A stretch of DNA of 64,000 bases from Xiphophorus maculatus (GCF_002775205.1 NC_036461.1:6485015-6549014); one strand, 5' to 3'; shown: positions 44,600 through 55,055, numbered from the stretch's first letter. Translations and numbers: made by a program. Notes: generated from the sequence alone by a model not told the origin.

Positions 44600-45340
44600 T
44601 ATTTTTTGAATGTGCGTGAGTAATTTTTGAGTGTGCGTGGCTATTTTTTTGAGTATGCGTGAGTTTTTGGTAGTGTGTGAGAGACAAAATGTAATTTTTT
44701 TGAGTATGCGAGAGTTTTTGGTAGTGTGTGAGAGACAAAACGTAATTTTTTTGAGTATGCGTGGCTACTTTTTTGGAGTATGCGAGAGTTTTTGGTAGTG
44801 TGTGAGAGACAAAACGTAATTTTTTTGAGTGTGCGAGGCTATTTTTTTGGAGTATGCAAGAGTTTTTGGTAGTGTGTGAGGGACAAAACGTAATTTTTTG
44901 GAGTGTGCGAGGCTATTTTTTTGGAGTATGCGAGAGTTTTTGGTAGTGTGTGAGAGACAAAACGTAATTTTTTGGAGTGTGCGAGGCTATTTTTTTGGAG
45001 TATGCGAGAGTTTTTGGTAGTGTGTGAGAGACAAAACGTAATTTTTTTGAGTATGCGTGGCTACTTTTTTGGAGTATGCGAGAGTTTTTGGTAGTGTGTG
45101 AGAGACAAAACGTAATTTTTTTGAGTGTGCGAGGCTATTTTTTTGGAGTATGCGAGAGTTTTTGGTAGTGTGTGAGAGACAAAACGTAATTTTTTGGAGT
45201 GTGCGTGGCTACTTTTTTGGAGTATGCGAGAGTTTTTGGTAGTGTGTGAGAGACAAAACGTAATTTTTTGGAGTGTGCGTGGCTACTTTTTTGGAGTATG
45301 CGAGAGTTTTTGGTAGTGTGTGAGAGACAAAACGTAAATT
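44600..45340 (-). repeat. Right-arm minisatellite, about 74-bp unit
   Basis: About ten copies of the same unit in inverse orientation. The difference in number explains most of the arm length difference. Confidence 0.9.
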
Positions 45341-45621
45341 TTGTCCTAAACGGCCCCTCATAGTAAAGACCCGAATCTATACAGCATCTGCTCAAACACG
45401 GAAGAAACCTTGCTTATATCCTAAAGTCCGCCTCCTGGTCTGCTGATGTGTTACGTCACTGCCTAGTGGTAAGACGATGAGCTAAAGTTAAGTTTCGTTT
45501 CTACAGAAAGTGTCCGTATGAAACAAAAGGCTTTTGTGCAGAATCTTTGTGTCCGTAGATGTGTGTGCGTGCATGTATGGTGCGTGTCTGGAGCAAACGT
45601 CTCAACAACTCCCCCTTTTGG

Positions 45622-46518
45622 TATCTAAGAGACCACACAACTTTGAAAGAACATCATACATTCGGGGAGCAACACATCCTGAGGAAGACATTGCCCACTG
45701 TTCGGAAAACATCCCCCGGGCCCATTATGGTGCTTGTTGGTTTCATTTCATTTCATTCATCGGAGGTAAAAACGAACAGGGCGCCCCATTTGGCCCCAAA
45801 ATGGCGGCGGGTTGACGCCACAATGTTCCTCTTACAGGCTGAAAAGGAACAAAAAAATATAAGGTAAAAATAAAGTAAAAATAAATGAAATTTTAAACCA
45901 AATTGTTCATGTTAATTAATATTAGTAAAATGTGATTCGAAAATATTATGTGAATGTTAGTAATCCTTTAATGAATAAAGTTAAATGAGTAAAAATAAGT
46001 GTTAGGAGTTTACGCCGGCGTTTTTATTTTTAATAATTAGTAAGCTGTGAACAAACAATAAAATGTAACTTTAATACGGTGCAAGGTTAATACTATGAAT
46101 GGCGGTAAAATATAAAGTGAATACTACAAAATGAATGAAATGTTAATTAATATGCAAGCTTCAGTAATCCAAAACTCAATGAGAATAAAAAACTTTTAAT
46201 GTTAGGTATAATGCTAGCAAATAAAATGTTAAACAAAGTAGTGTGAAGATCCCGTTTTTACTTGAGAGGTGAAATCCCTAAGGTCAAAATGTGAAAGTGG
46301 TTAATGGTCAAAAAGGGATGCGAACTTACCAACTGAAAAGAAATGTTTAGTGCACATAATATGAAAGAAACACACTCAAAATATGCAAATCAATGTGTTA
46401 GGCAAAAAGTCATTCAAAACCCAATGTAATGATAGTGGCAAAATGTTAGAAAGTCAGCAGGATAAAGTTTTTTTTTTAATGAGATCTAAAAAGTTATTCA
46501 AAACAGTGTCTCCTGGCA
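45622..46518 (-). other. Non-coding 3' part of the retrovirus-like element
   Basis: About 0.9 kb of AT-rich DNA between env and the purine tract has no convincing frame or domain on either strand. Confidence 0.45.
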
Positions 46519-46776
46519 TCATGTGACAGCAAATTGGTTTCTACGTGTGTCGAGATGGCTCAATTTCATCTGGACACACCCAGAAAGGATTACACTGGAA
46601 AGTTGCAGGTTCACGGTTGTTTTACGTTTCTGAGAAACCATCTGATAGGCAGGGGGCTTCCCATCACTGTTGCTTCCTTTCTCTATAGATGAAGTTATGC
46701 ACCTTACAGCTAAAGACCTCAGACAGGGAACACAGCAGCAACCGCAGGTGATCAGGAGTGCCAGGAAGGTTGTCAC
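46519..46776 (-). pseudogene. Env-like C-terminal fragment
   Basis: The minus-strand frame has a hydrophobic stretch followed by a cysteine cluster (CGCCCVPC) and a short tail. This is the layout of the membrane anchor and cytoplasmic tail of retroviral envelope proteins. It is cut at its 5' side by the Gypsy LTR at 46778, and the ectodomain is missing or unrecognisable. Assignment rests on layout, orientation and the nearby LTR. Confidence 0.5.
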
Positions 46777-46777
46777 A

Positions 46778-46992
46778 TGTAGTATACTGAGTTAGTTACT
46801 CAGTTGAGTTTAGTTGTATTACCCCAGTCCACTAGAGGGAGTAGTGGAATAGCCTAGAGGAGAGTTCTAGAGAAGAAGACTAGGTTGAGAAGACGTTGAT
46901 GCCTGTAGTGTTAAGTTGTGTTCAAGACAGAATAAACCTATAAAAGACAACTGCTAAGAGTGACTCTACTTCTTAAGTGTGAAGGTATCACA
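46778..46992 (+). repeat. 5' LTR of the second Gypsy
   Basis: It runs from about TGTAGTATAC to GTATCACA, with AATAAA near 46930 and TATAAAAG just after it. The exact start (46771 or 46778) is uncertain because no second LTR is available. Confidence 0.6.
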
Positions 46993-46995
46993 TAT

Positions 46996-47008
46996 TGGCG
47001 ACGAGGAT
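46996..47008 (+). other. Primer-binding site, tRNA-Ser(GCU)-like
   Basis: TGGCGACGAGGAT, three bases after the LTR, is the complement of the 3' end of vertebrate tRNA-Ser(GCU) with its CCA, as I recall that tRNA. Confidence 0.65.
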
Positions 47009-47124
47009 ACTGGCTAGAAACGGGAAGCACTGGAGTCAAGACGGAGGAAGAAAAGGACGCACGTTGTCGGGTGGAGACACACGAGGAGGAGAGATTGCCA
47101 AAGGAGGTGATTAGCAAGGCCGCC

Positions 47125-48087
47125 ATGAGCGCGACATTCGGCACTCTGTCAGCATTTGATGCTAAGGAACAAACTTGGGAAGAATACTGTGAGATTCTTG
47201 ACCAGTTTTTTGAAGCAAATGACATTGATGATGGTGCTAAACAGAGGGCTATACTTATTAGCGTGGTGGGACCAGCCACGTATAAGCTAATGAGAAACCT
47301 CGTGAGCCCGGACAAGCCCAGTTCTAAAACGTACAGTCAGTTGGTTACAAGGCTGAAAGAGCACTTTAATCCAAAACCAAGTGAGATTGTGCAAAGATAC
47401 AAGTTTGATTCTCGTTCCCGTAAACCTGCTGAGTCCGTTAGTGCATATGTGGCAGAGCTCAGACGCCTGGCTCAAGATTGTAATTTTGGAGCTACGCTGG
47501 AACGGCGGTTGAGAGATCGTCTCGTGTACGGAATCGCTGACGATAGGATTCAAAGACGTCTGCTGTCGGAGAGTGACCTGACATTTGAAAAAGCATTTCA
47601 GATGGCTGTAGCCGACGAAGCTGCAAACAGGAACGTTTCAGACTTGCAACAGTCAGCGGCGTGTCACAGCATGGTGGCAGAGAGAAAAGAAAAGAGAGCA
47701 GATTGGGAAAATAGAGAGAGTGAGTGTTACCGATGTCATGGCAAACGTCACAGTGCGGTTGGATGTAAGTTTAAAGACGCCAAATGTCACATTTGTGGAA
47801 AAATAGGACATATTGCTAGGGCGTGCTGGTCTAAAAATAAAAAGGAAGATGAGACTAGTCTTAAGGAAAAAGGAGCACGTCAAGGCGGGCGCCAAGGACG
47901 GTCACACAAATCACACAAGGTATGTGAAAAACAAGAGGATGAAGATAGTTCAGATCATGATGAAGAAGCATTCACTCTAGCATGTTTGTCAACGGAAACG
48001 TCTATTCAGAAAGTTGAGCCCTTCGAAGTAAAAGTGGAAGTTAACAGAAAAGAAGTGAAGTTTGAAATTGACACAGGATGCAGATGA
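47125..48087 (+). CDS. Gag and start of protease of the second Gypsy
   Basis: ATG 47125 sits in GCCGCCATGAG, a strong context, and opens MSATFGTLSAFDAKEQTWEE. A capsid-like region (YSQLVTRLKEHFNPKPSEIV, ESVSAYVAELRRLAQDC) is followed by two zinc knuckles (CYRCHGKRHSAVGC and CHICGKIGHIARAC). The frame reaches the protease catalytic triad DTG and then stops at TGA 48085-48087. Intact relatives continue into pol in one frame, so this stop most likely reflects a small deletion after the DTG. The open frame upstream to 46960 lies in the LTR. Confidence 0.8.
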   Translation: MSATFGTLSAFDAKEQTWEEYCEILDQFFEANDIDDGAKQRAILISVVGPATYKLMRNLVSPDKPSSKTYSQLVTRLKEHFNPKPSEIVQRYKFDSRSRKPAESVSAYVAELRRLAQDCNFGATLERRLRDRLVYGIADDRIQRRLLSESDLTFEKAFQMAVADEAANRNVSDLQQSAACHSMVAERKEKRADWENRESECYRCHGKRHSAVGCKFKDAKCHICGKIGHIARACWSKNKKEDETSLKEKGARQGGRQGRSHKSHKVCEKQEDEDSSDHDEEAFTLACLSTETSIQKVEPFEVKVEVNRKEVKFEIDTGCR

Positions 48088-51020
48088 ATGAAAACCACTT
48101 TTTGGAGTTGTGGCATAAAGACAGTCGACCCCAGATTAAAGAAAGTAAACTCTCTCTTAAATCGTACAGCGGAGAGAAAATTACAGTGGTTGGTGTAGCT
48201 CAGGTTGAAGTGAGATATGCAAACCAGAAGAAAACACTGCCCCTGGTGGTCGTGAAGAGAACTGGACCAAATCTGCTAGGCAGAGGATGGCTGGAGAAAT
48301 TGAAACTCAAGTGGGATGAGATTAGACACGTGAGAACTGAAGCTCAAGGATTACAAGAGGTTCTCTTGAGACATGAAGAGGTTTTCAAAGAAGAATTGGG
48401 AAAGTTAAGAGGTGCACAGGCAACCATTCGTGTATCTGCTGACGCCCATCCTACATTTTACAAGCCCCGCTCAGTTCCATATGCCATGAGGTCTAAGGTG
48501 GAAGTTGAGTTAGAACGACTTTTAAAAGAAGGTATCATAACCCCAGTGAAGTATGCAGAGTGGGCCGCGCCCATTGTGCCTGTTCTAAAGCCAGATGGTT
48601 CTGTCAGAATTTGTGGTGATTATAAATTAACAGTAAACAAGGTTTCATCACTGGAACAATACCCAATTCCCCGAGTGGAAGACCTGTTCAATTCACTGAC
48701 AGAAGGCAAACAGTTTACCAAGCTCGACCTAAGTCATGCATATCAACAGATAGTTATGGATGAGGACTCCAAGAAGTACCTGACGATAAACACACACCGT
48801 GGCCTTTTCACGTATAACAGACTACCATTTGGAGTGTCATCAGCCCCAGCTATTTTCCAAAGAACAATGGAAAGCTTGCTGCAAGGTCTCCCAAACGTAG
48901 TAGTTTACTTGGATGACATACTGCTAACTGGAAGTGACACCAGAGGACACCTGAAAACGCTGGATGAAGTACTAAAACGACTAAAGGAAGCTGGACTGCG
49001 ACTGCAACGGAGTAAATGTGCATTCTTACAGGATCAGGTGGAATACCTGGGTCACAGGATTGATGCGGAAGGTTTGCACCCGGTACAAAGCAAAGTGAGA
49101 GCCATTGAGGAAGCTCCGACCCCCACAACAGTGACTGAACTAAAAGCTTTTTTGGGTCTCCTAAATTACTACAACAAGTTCCTTCCTAACCTTGCTACAC
49201 GTTTGGCACCATTACATCATCTGCTGAGGAAAGGAGTTCCATGGAGTTGGAATAAAGAACAGCAGGAAGCATTCAGCTTAGCTAAACAGCTGCTGAAATC
49301 AGCAAACGTACTGTGTCATTACTCATCAGACAGGGATCTGGTGCTGGCATGTGACGCCTCTCCATACGGCGTGGGAGCCGTGCTGTCACATGTGATGGAA
49401 GATGGAAGTGAGCGACCTTTAGGGTTCATGTCAAGGACATTAACGCCAGCGGAAAAGCGTTACTCACAGCTCGACAAGGAGGGGTTAGCCATCATATTCG
49501 GGATCAAACGTTTTCACAAGTACATTTTTGGTCGGAAATTCACAATCAACACTGACCACAAACCTCTGATCTTCCTTTTTAATGAAACGAAACCAGTGCC
49601 ACAGATGGGATCGCCAAGAGTGCAAAGGTGGTCTACCCTGTTGAGAGCATATGAGTACAACATTGTATACAAACCAGGGAAAGTTCATGCAAACGCAGAT
49701 GCATTGAGTCGTCTGCCACTGCCACAGACTGATGAGGAGGAAGACTCGGGACAAGTCTTCATGCTGGATGTGATGGATAATCCACCCATCACCACATCCC
49801 AAGTACAACAATGGACAGCTAAGGACCAAATTCTGTCACAAGTGCTGTCATGGTGTTTAAAGGATTGGCCAAACAAAGTGGACACTCAGTTCAAGGCCTA
49901 CAGTCAGAGAAGGTTAGAGTTGAGTGTGAAAGATGGATGTGTGCTGTGGGGTGCCAGAGTGGTTGTTCCACAAAAGGGAAGGTCTATCCTTTTAAAACAA
50001 CTACATTGTATACATCCTGGCATCTCGAGAATGAAAGGTCTGGCATGTTCTTACATGTGGTGGCCCGGAATGGATGCTGACATAGAGAAGGAAGTACAAT
50101 CCTGCCACACATGTCAGGAAAATAGGAAGGCTCCAGCTGCTGCGCCCCTGCACCCTTGGGAGTGGCCAGAGACACCTTGGAGTAGATTACATGTAGATTA
50201 TGCCGGTCCTCTCTCGGGCAAGATGTTTCTTGTGGTGGTAGATGCACATTCAAAATGGATTGATGTGTATCCCACAAACAGTGCAACAAGTCAAGTTACC
50301 ATAGAGAAATTCAGACAGTGTTTCAGCACACATGGTCTACCCCAGATGTTAGTTTCAGACAACGGCACATGCTTCACGAGTCAGGAGTTTGAAATGTTCT
50401 TGAAACGGAATGGAATACAGCATGTTACATCTGCACCTTTCCACCCAGCATCTAATGGCCTGGCTGAAAGGGCTGTACAGACATTAAAACAAGGCCTGAA
50501 GAAAACTAATGGGGACACTTTGGAAACAAGGTTGGCAAGATTCCTGTTTAACTACAGAATCACACCACAATGTACCACAGGTTTGTCACCTGCTGAACTG
50601 CTGATGTCACGGAGATTGCGTTCTACGCTGGATCTCCTGCTGCCGGACATAAAGGCTAAAGTGCGGAAGAAGCAAGAAAAGCAGAAGGGATATCATGACA
50701 ACCACAGCAAGTGGAGAAGTTTTTCTCCTGGAGATGAGGTGTACGTCCGTAACTACAGTCATGGACCGAAGTGGGTGCCTGCCATTATTTTAGAGGGCAC
50801 AGGTCCAGTGTCTTATACGGTGAAGATGGGAGATGGACGTGTTATGCGGCGTCATGTTGATCAGATCAAGAAACGACATGTGATGCAGAGGGACATGGAT
50901 TGGGCTGAAGCACGGGATGCTCCTCAGTTTCCAGATGACGTAGTGACATCTGGAAACTACGGTTTCCAGATGTCCGTAGTGGCATCTACTACGGATGCAT
51001 GTTCACGCCTTCGTGTGTGA
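48078..51020 (+). CDS. Pol of the second Gypsy: RT-RNaseH-integrase
   Basis: This open frame of 980 codons overlaps the gag end in the -1 frame. It starts within the protease, so that enzyme is incomplete. RT shows KLDLSHAY (about 215-222) and YLDD (277-280). RNase H shows LACDASPYG and TDHKPL. Integrase shows the H-H-C-C finger (HPGISRM, CHTC), then DYAGPL, SDNGTCF and an N-G-L-A-E block, the D,D,E triad. The last 20-25 residues after the hairpin at 50947 look non-homologous. Pol itself is intact, but the lost 3' LTR makes the element immobile. Confidence 0.85.
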   Translation: MQMNENHFLELWHKDSRPQIKESKLSLKSYSGEKITVVGVAQVEVRYANQKKTLPLVVVKRTGPNLLGRGWLEKLKLKWDEIRHVRTEAQGLQEVLLRHEEVFKEELGKLRGAQATIRVSADAHPTFYKPRSVPYAMRSKVEVELERLLKEGIITPVKYAEWAAPIVPVLKPDGSVRICGDYKLTVNKVSSLEQYPIPRVEDLFNSLTEGKQFTKLDLSHAYQQIVMDEDSKKYLTINTHRGLFTYNRLPFGVSSAPAIFQRTMESLLQGLPNVVVYLDDILLTGSDTRGHLKTLDEVLKRLKEAGLRLQRSKCAFLQDQVEYLGHRIDAEGLHPVQSKVRAIEEAPTPTTVTELKAFLGLLNYYNKFLPNLATRLAPLHHLLRKGVPWSWNKEQQEAFSLAKQLLKSANVLCHYSSDRDLVLACDASPYGVGAVLSHVMEDGSERPLGFMSRTLTPAEKRYSQLDKEGLAIIFGIKRFHKYIFGRKFTINTDHKPLIFLFNETKPVPQMGSPRVQRWSTLLRAYEYNIVYKPGKVHANADALSRLPLPQTDEEEDSGQVFMLDVMDNPPITTSQVQQWTAKDQILSQVLSWCLKDWPNKVDTQFKAYSQRRLELSVKDGCVLWGARVVVPQKGRSILLKQLHCIHPGISRMKGLACSYMWWPGMDADIEKEVQSCHTCQENRKAPAAAPLHPWEWPETPWSRLHVDYAGPLSGKMFLVVVDAHSKWIDVYPTNSATSQVTIEKFRQCFSTHGLPQMLVSDNGTCFTSQEFEMFLKRNGIQHVTSAPFHPASNGLAERAVQTLKQGLKKTNGDTLETRLARFLFNYRITPQCTTGLSPAELLMSRRLRSTLDLLLPDIKAKVRKKQEKQKGYHDNHSKWRSFSPGDEVYVRNYSHGPKWVPAIILEGTGPVSYTVKMGDGRVMRRHVDQIKKRHVMQRDMDWAEARDAPQFPDDVVTSGNYGFQMSVVASTTDACSRLRV

Positions 51021-51230
51021 ATGAAATGTTAGGAGCTTCCAGGACTTTAGAAAGTCTTTGTTGTCGCAACGCTGTCATGGTGAAACTTTGTGAGTTTACA
51101 TTTGCCACTACACTGTGTGACGTTAACACCAACAGTGAATGTCCCATGACTATGTGTGCAGTTTTTGTATCAATTTGTGTGCAGGGATGGTGTCTCTGTT
51201 CCATTTTGTCCAAAATTGCAGATAAATACA
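51021..51230. other. Unassigned segment between Gypsy and pol remnant
   Basis: Both strands have open frames here (minus strand 51267-50989), but I recognise no domain. It may be envelope ectodomain sequence of the retrovirus-like element. Confidence 0.3.
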
Positions 51231-51918
51231 TCATGATTTGTCTCTCACCCCCTTTTTTCTGATACAAAACTCCGTTAACGGCCAGTTTTGCAGCAGAAAC
51301 ATCCAGAAAGAAGGATACTGAGGAATCCGAAGGGGTCTCTCAGAGTCCACCTGAAACAAAATCGGAGCACAGGAGACCAGCCCCACATCCATAGGCGTTT
51401 CCGCCCAGAGAGATGCAGGCATAGATGTTATCATATGTTCTGCTGAAGGGTGGTCAGATTTTTCCCTACCGTGATGCCTGGACATGTTCATGATGAAGGT
51501 CTACTGTTTCAGACCCTGAAAAGCTGATCTTATATGTGTCAAGAGAAGGGAAGAAAAACAAACCTGGCACTGCTGTCGCAATCCAATCTGTGGCTGCCAG
51601 GGAGCGTTTCATCATTGAGCCCAATTCTTTTGCTTGGTGCTCAGGGTGCAAACAGAGAGAGATGTGAGGCACAGCTTCACCAGACATTTGATACCATTTG
51701 GACTGCGTTTCTGTGAAAGAAACAGCAGCAGCTACACCAACTGGAGCTACATAAATATCTGAGATTTTTACCTCCCAGGTTGTTTCCTCCAAAGTGGAAA
51801 GGAAAGGTTCCTGGTACCATTCAGAGACGTCTCTGTCGTAGAACAGGGTCACGTGGGGGGGGATCCGGAGGAGAGACGTAGGAGCACAGACACAGGAGCC
51901 AAGGTTTCCAGTCCACAA
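51231..51918 (-). pseudogene. Retrovirus-like pol remnant (region before RT)
   Basis: The first frame (51918-51466) has a HVTLFYDRD-like start and a PHISLCLHPEHQAKELGSMM block with SLAATDWIA. The second (51491-51231) continues with SRHHGREKSDHPSAEHM and PMDVGLVSCAPILF. I recall such blocks upstream of RT in fish retrovirus-like and NYNRIN-like polyproteins. The two frames overlap at about 51480, where a frameshift separates them. RT and everything after are deleted. Confidence 0.55.
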
Positions 51919-52030
51919 ACGTTGACAGTAGACGGCTGAAGGGTAAGTTCGTTAAAAGGCCCCAATATATGTCTGCATACTCAGAAACAACTGGCTGCAT
52001 GAGAAATTGTCCATCGCAAAAGTCTCAACA

Positions 52031-52860
52031 GTACCAACTATTGACAAAGAAACATTTTCTATTTATTTTGGATAACATAAAGAAAGCAAACAGCAAGTAC
52101 GTCGTTTCAAGAACACCAAGTGTAGTGGAAGAGTCGTCATTTTAAGCAGATGAAGGTTTATCATTACACTATAGAGATCAGGCAAAAACCAAGCTGAGTT
52201 ATTTCCTTTTTAGCCTCACAGTAGCTATGCTTCATCTGAGTAACCTCTGAATTACTGCTAAGCAGTAACTTTTTATGTGTAAAACTCTACAACACTACAA
52301 AGATTCAACAAACATCTTCATTAGGGAACCATCTGAGAAAGATGAGGGATGATGAAGGTAAACAGCAGCAGGACTTTCAGCTTTGTGGTCACATTCCTGA
52401 ATCTCCCACTCAGTCTGATCAGTAAACTCTGGGTCGGGTCAGAACTTTGATGAGCTGGACCTGTGGTGTGAGATCAGGTGTTCTCTGCAACCTGTGTGCT
52501 GACTAATAAAACCTCAGAAATGACAGAAGGTGACGTTAAATTTTATATGTAACATTTTAGGAGCAGCTAAAGGAGCTTAAGGCCACATGTTGAACTGAAA
52601 TATAATGTGCTGCATATATTCATTATTAAAATGCTGTTTCATTTTATTTATGTTGAGTTGTTCTGATTAGATTGAGGTCACAGATGGACCAGGTAGTCCA
52701 AGAAGTGGTTCTGAACCTCAGGCTTTGTTTATACCTTATAGTTTTGAAGCGTGCTGGACCAGGAACAGATTTTATCTCTACTTTAATTTGCTTTAATAAA
52801 TAAAGAATGTTATCAATATCATTGCTGACAATCTGTCTAAAGAGCAAGTTCTCCTAATAT
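52031..52860. repeat. Remainder of duplication block B
   Basis: After the target duplication the sequence resumes homology with 12797-13150 (ATTGACAAAGAAACATTTTC, then the GGACCAGGTAGTCCAAGAAG run). About 460 bp (52135-52595) have no counterpart in block A. No gene is seen. Confidence 0.75.
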
Positions 52861-53081
52861 CTTTCAGGACACAACAGACTTAAACTTAGATTTCAAGAGG
52901 GTTTTTTTTATTTTAGGAAACTGATTTTTCACAAAATGTGGAATTGTAACATTAAGTTAAACCTTGGTTGAAAGTTTGGAATAAAAGGTATTGTGACATT
53001 TACTGTTAGACACTGAAACAAACTGTTTGTATTGTAACACGTCAGTGTGATACAAACACAGCATCTTTGGACAATCTAGAC

Positions 53082-53557
53082 CAGTGGTTCTCAAATGGGG
53101 GTACGCGTACCCCTGGGGGTACGTGGAGGTACTGCAGGGGGTACGTGAAGCTTTTCAAAATATCTTTAAAAAATCAGTAGGCTCCTCATAATAAGTCTTG
53201 GGAAAAATTATTTTGTAAAAAGTTCGATAAAATATAAATGTGTGTTCATGCACTGAAATTTATATTCAGTACTTAGTTTCAATATCCTTTAAAATAAAAC
53301 GGTTTGACTGGTTTTATACCTTCCTGGTGGTCACCGTCTTCTGTTTTTCTTTTTTGTTTAACCATGCAATGTTTGCAATATGGATGTATTTGTCAGGTTC
53401 ACTGATATAAGTTGTTTGGCTTTAATAAATCAGACAGTGATTTTACAGCACTGTACCTCTTTTTAATTCCAAAAATGTTTTGCCCGTGTCAGGGGGTACT
53501 TGACTAAAAATATATTCTTAAGGGGGTACATCACTGAAAAAAGTTTGAGAACCACTG
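53082..53557 (+). mobile_element. hAT MITE
   Basis: Terminal repeats CAGTGGTTCTCAAA and TTTGAGAACCACTG with the 8-bp duplication ATCTAGAC (53074-53081, 53558-53565) define a 476-bp element. GGGGGTAC runs near both ends are typical of one fish hAT family. No transposase is encoded. Confidence 0.95.
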
Positions 53558-53565
53558 ATCTAGAC

Positions 53566-55055
53566 CACCATCTGTGAGATAAAGAGTGAAAATATTTTAC
53601 AAATTCTTGGTGGAAGAAAAACATAGAAGACAGTGACCTCTCTTTTTGTTTAACATGAAACTTTATGTTTTGGTTTTCCAGGAAATGTGAAGTGGAGATA
53701 TCACATAATGTCTGTGATTATGATCTGGTTCTGGTAGCTCCTCCTCTACCTCTGAGCCGGTCCAACCAAGCTGCGCTGCCATCTGGAGCTCAGTATTTGC
53801 CAAAGAAGCAGAGAGTTTCCTCTCAGCTTTAGGAGCTGTCAGTTTTTACCAATCTGCTGCAAAACAACTCCATAAATGATCTGATATCACACATTTTAAT
53901 CTTTGGAGCTCCTAATAAAAAACATTTATTATTTATGTATGAATTGCTACTGAATGTTTGCATCAGCAACATCAAAAAAAATGTTTTCTGAGATGGACAT
54001 CAACAGCAGCAGAGATTCTGGATGTTGTTCATCTATATTTAAATGATTTTTCTCTATGAAGTTAACTTTACAGTGTAACCTCTGTTTTCATGTAAAAACA
54101 TCTTCAATTAAAGGACATGACTGAAACCTGTCCAGCAGTTCTGGTCTCAGACCCAGATCGCCGGTTAAATATAGCTGCAGTACCATGTGTGTTCTCGCTG
54201 CTGATTGGCTGAGAGCCTGCAGGCCGTGATTCTGCCCTGCTAACCTGTTTCTGAGCCAGAAGAAACTCCAACCTGCTGAATGTTAACAGGGAAGATGAGG
54301 AGATGCAGCTGGAGGAAAAACTGTTGTTACCTGCAGTTACAGGTTGGAATTTACTACTGTTTACAACTAATTGTTTTATTTTGAGCCATATAACAGAAAA
54401 TATGCATATAATTCCCCTTAATAGGTAAATAAAGACCAAAGATAAACATCCAGATTTACACAAATATACAGTAATATACATAAAGTAAGGACAAGACATT
54501 TTCTGACTAATCCAATTAATGTTTTGTATAATAATAATGTATTTAGACAAAAATAATAATGCATTTAGCTCAAAAAGTAAATGGTAAATGGACTGAACGT
54601 ATATAGAGCTTTTCCAGTCATTTTGACCACTCAAAGCACTTTCCACTAGTCACATTCACCCAGTTGCACTCACAAACACACACACATTTATACACCGATA
54701 CGCAGATTGGTAGGCAATTTGAGGAGATGTACCATGTGTGTTCTCACAGCTGATTGAGAACACACATGGTACATCTTGACTGAAGTACTGGAAAGAAGAT
54801 GAACATATTTATTCCCACTCCCTGTTCATATATAAATTGTGTGGTTGTGACTGTAATTTGAGATTTATGATGCATTTTCTTGTTAATATCACTGATGTCA
54901 CTCATAACATCATTACCAAATCAATGTTTTAATTATATATTATGCATAATTTATGAAGTATATAACATAATACATTATGTATACTTTTCAATTAAGAATA
55001 CATTTATATTTAGTAAATCTAATAAGATGTTGGTGCATACATTAAAAAACCAAGG
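53566..55055. other. Intergenic DNA with repeat fragments
   Basis: No gene is seen. A common fish repeat fragment lies at 54582-54722 (AAATGGTAAATGGACTG start, CCACTCAAAGCACTTTCCAC). It is followed by a 21-bp perfect hairpin at 54726-54775. Confidence 0.5.
54726..54775. repeat. Perfect 21-bp hairpin copied from 0.55 kb upstream
   Basis: Arms 54726-54746 and 54755-54775 flank an 8-nt loop. The left arm and loop match TACCATGTGTGTTCTC...CTGATT at 54181-54206, so the hairpin looks like a templated insertion. Confidence 0.8.

Larger units (their letters stand above)
42640..45362. mobile_element. 2.7-kb foldback element with minisatellite arms
   Basis: The ends TATGAGGGGCC and GGCCCCTCATA are inverted copies, flanked by the 6-bp duplication GTAAAG (42634-42639, 45363-45368). 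Arms of 1,164 and 1,358 bp face each other around a 201-bp centre (43804-44004). The outer arms are tandem units of about 74 bp, 8 on the left and 10 on the right; the inner 240 bp of the arms (43564-43803 and 44005-44244) differ by about one base. No transposase is present. A 6-bp duplication and TAY ends recall the IS3EU superfamily from memory; this is tentative. Confidence 0.85.
42485..45607 (-). repeat. 3' LTR of the retrovirus-like element, split by an insertion
   Basis: After removal of the 42640-45362 element and one 6-bp duplication, 394 bp remain. They start TGTTGAGACG on the minus strand next to a purine tract (45608-45621) and end CACAACA. A TATA-like ATATAAG (45412-45418) and AATAAA (about 42570) are in the expected order. 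Confidence 0.65.
46778..50990 (+). mobile_element. 3'-truncated Gypsy retrotransposon
   Basis: A 5' LTR (about 46778-46992), a tRNA-Ser primer site, gag and pol are present, but no 3' LTR follows. Pol similarity ends near 50940-50990, where two small hairpins occur. It lies in the opposite direction inside the retrovirus-like element. It differs from the chromodomain Gypsy in primer, two zinc knuckles and lack of a chromodomain. Confidence 0.85.
42485..52030 (-). mobile_element. Composite retrovirus-like element with two nested insertions
   Basis: The DNA between the two parts of block B starts TGTTGTGATT and ends GTCTCAACA, flanked by GTAC at 42481-42484 and 52031-52034; block A shows the joined site near 12797. 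Read on the minus strand it holds a short pol remnant (51231-51918), an env-like C-terminus (46519-46776), a purine tract and an LTR (42485-45607). The 5' LTR is reduced to about 15 bp. Inside are an inverted-repeat element in the LTR and a Gypsy in env. It is a defective, old element. Confidence 0.75.

Noticed and set aside
42662-45340. Regular repeats that could suggest a CRISPR array
   Set aside because: Units are contiguous without unique spacers, occur in both orientations as arms of an inverted repeat, and the genome is eukaryotic.
54104-54646. 180-residue minus-strand frame
   Set aside because: No domain, no paralogue support, AT-rich with mixed low-complexity residues; not supported as a gene.
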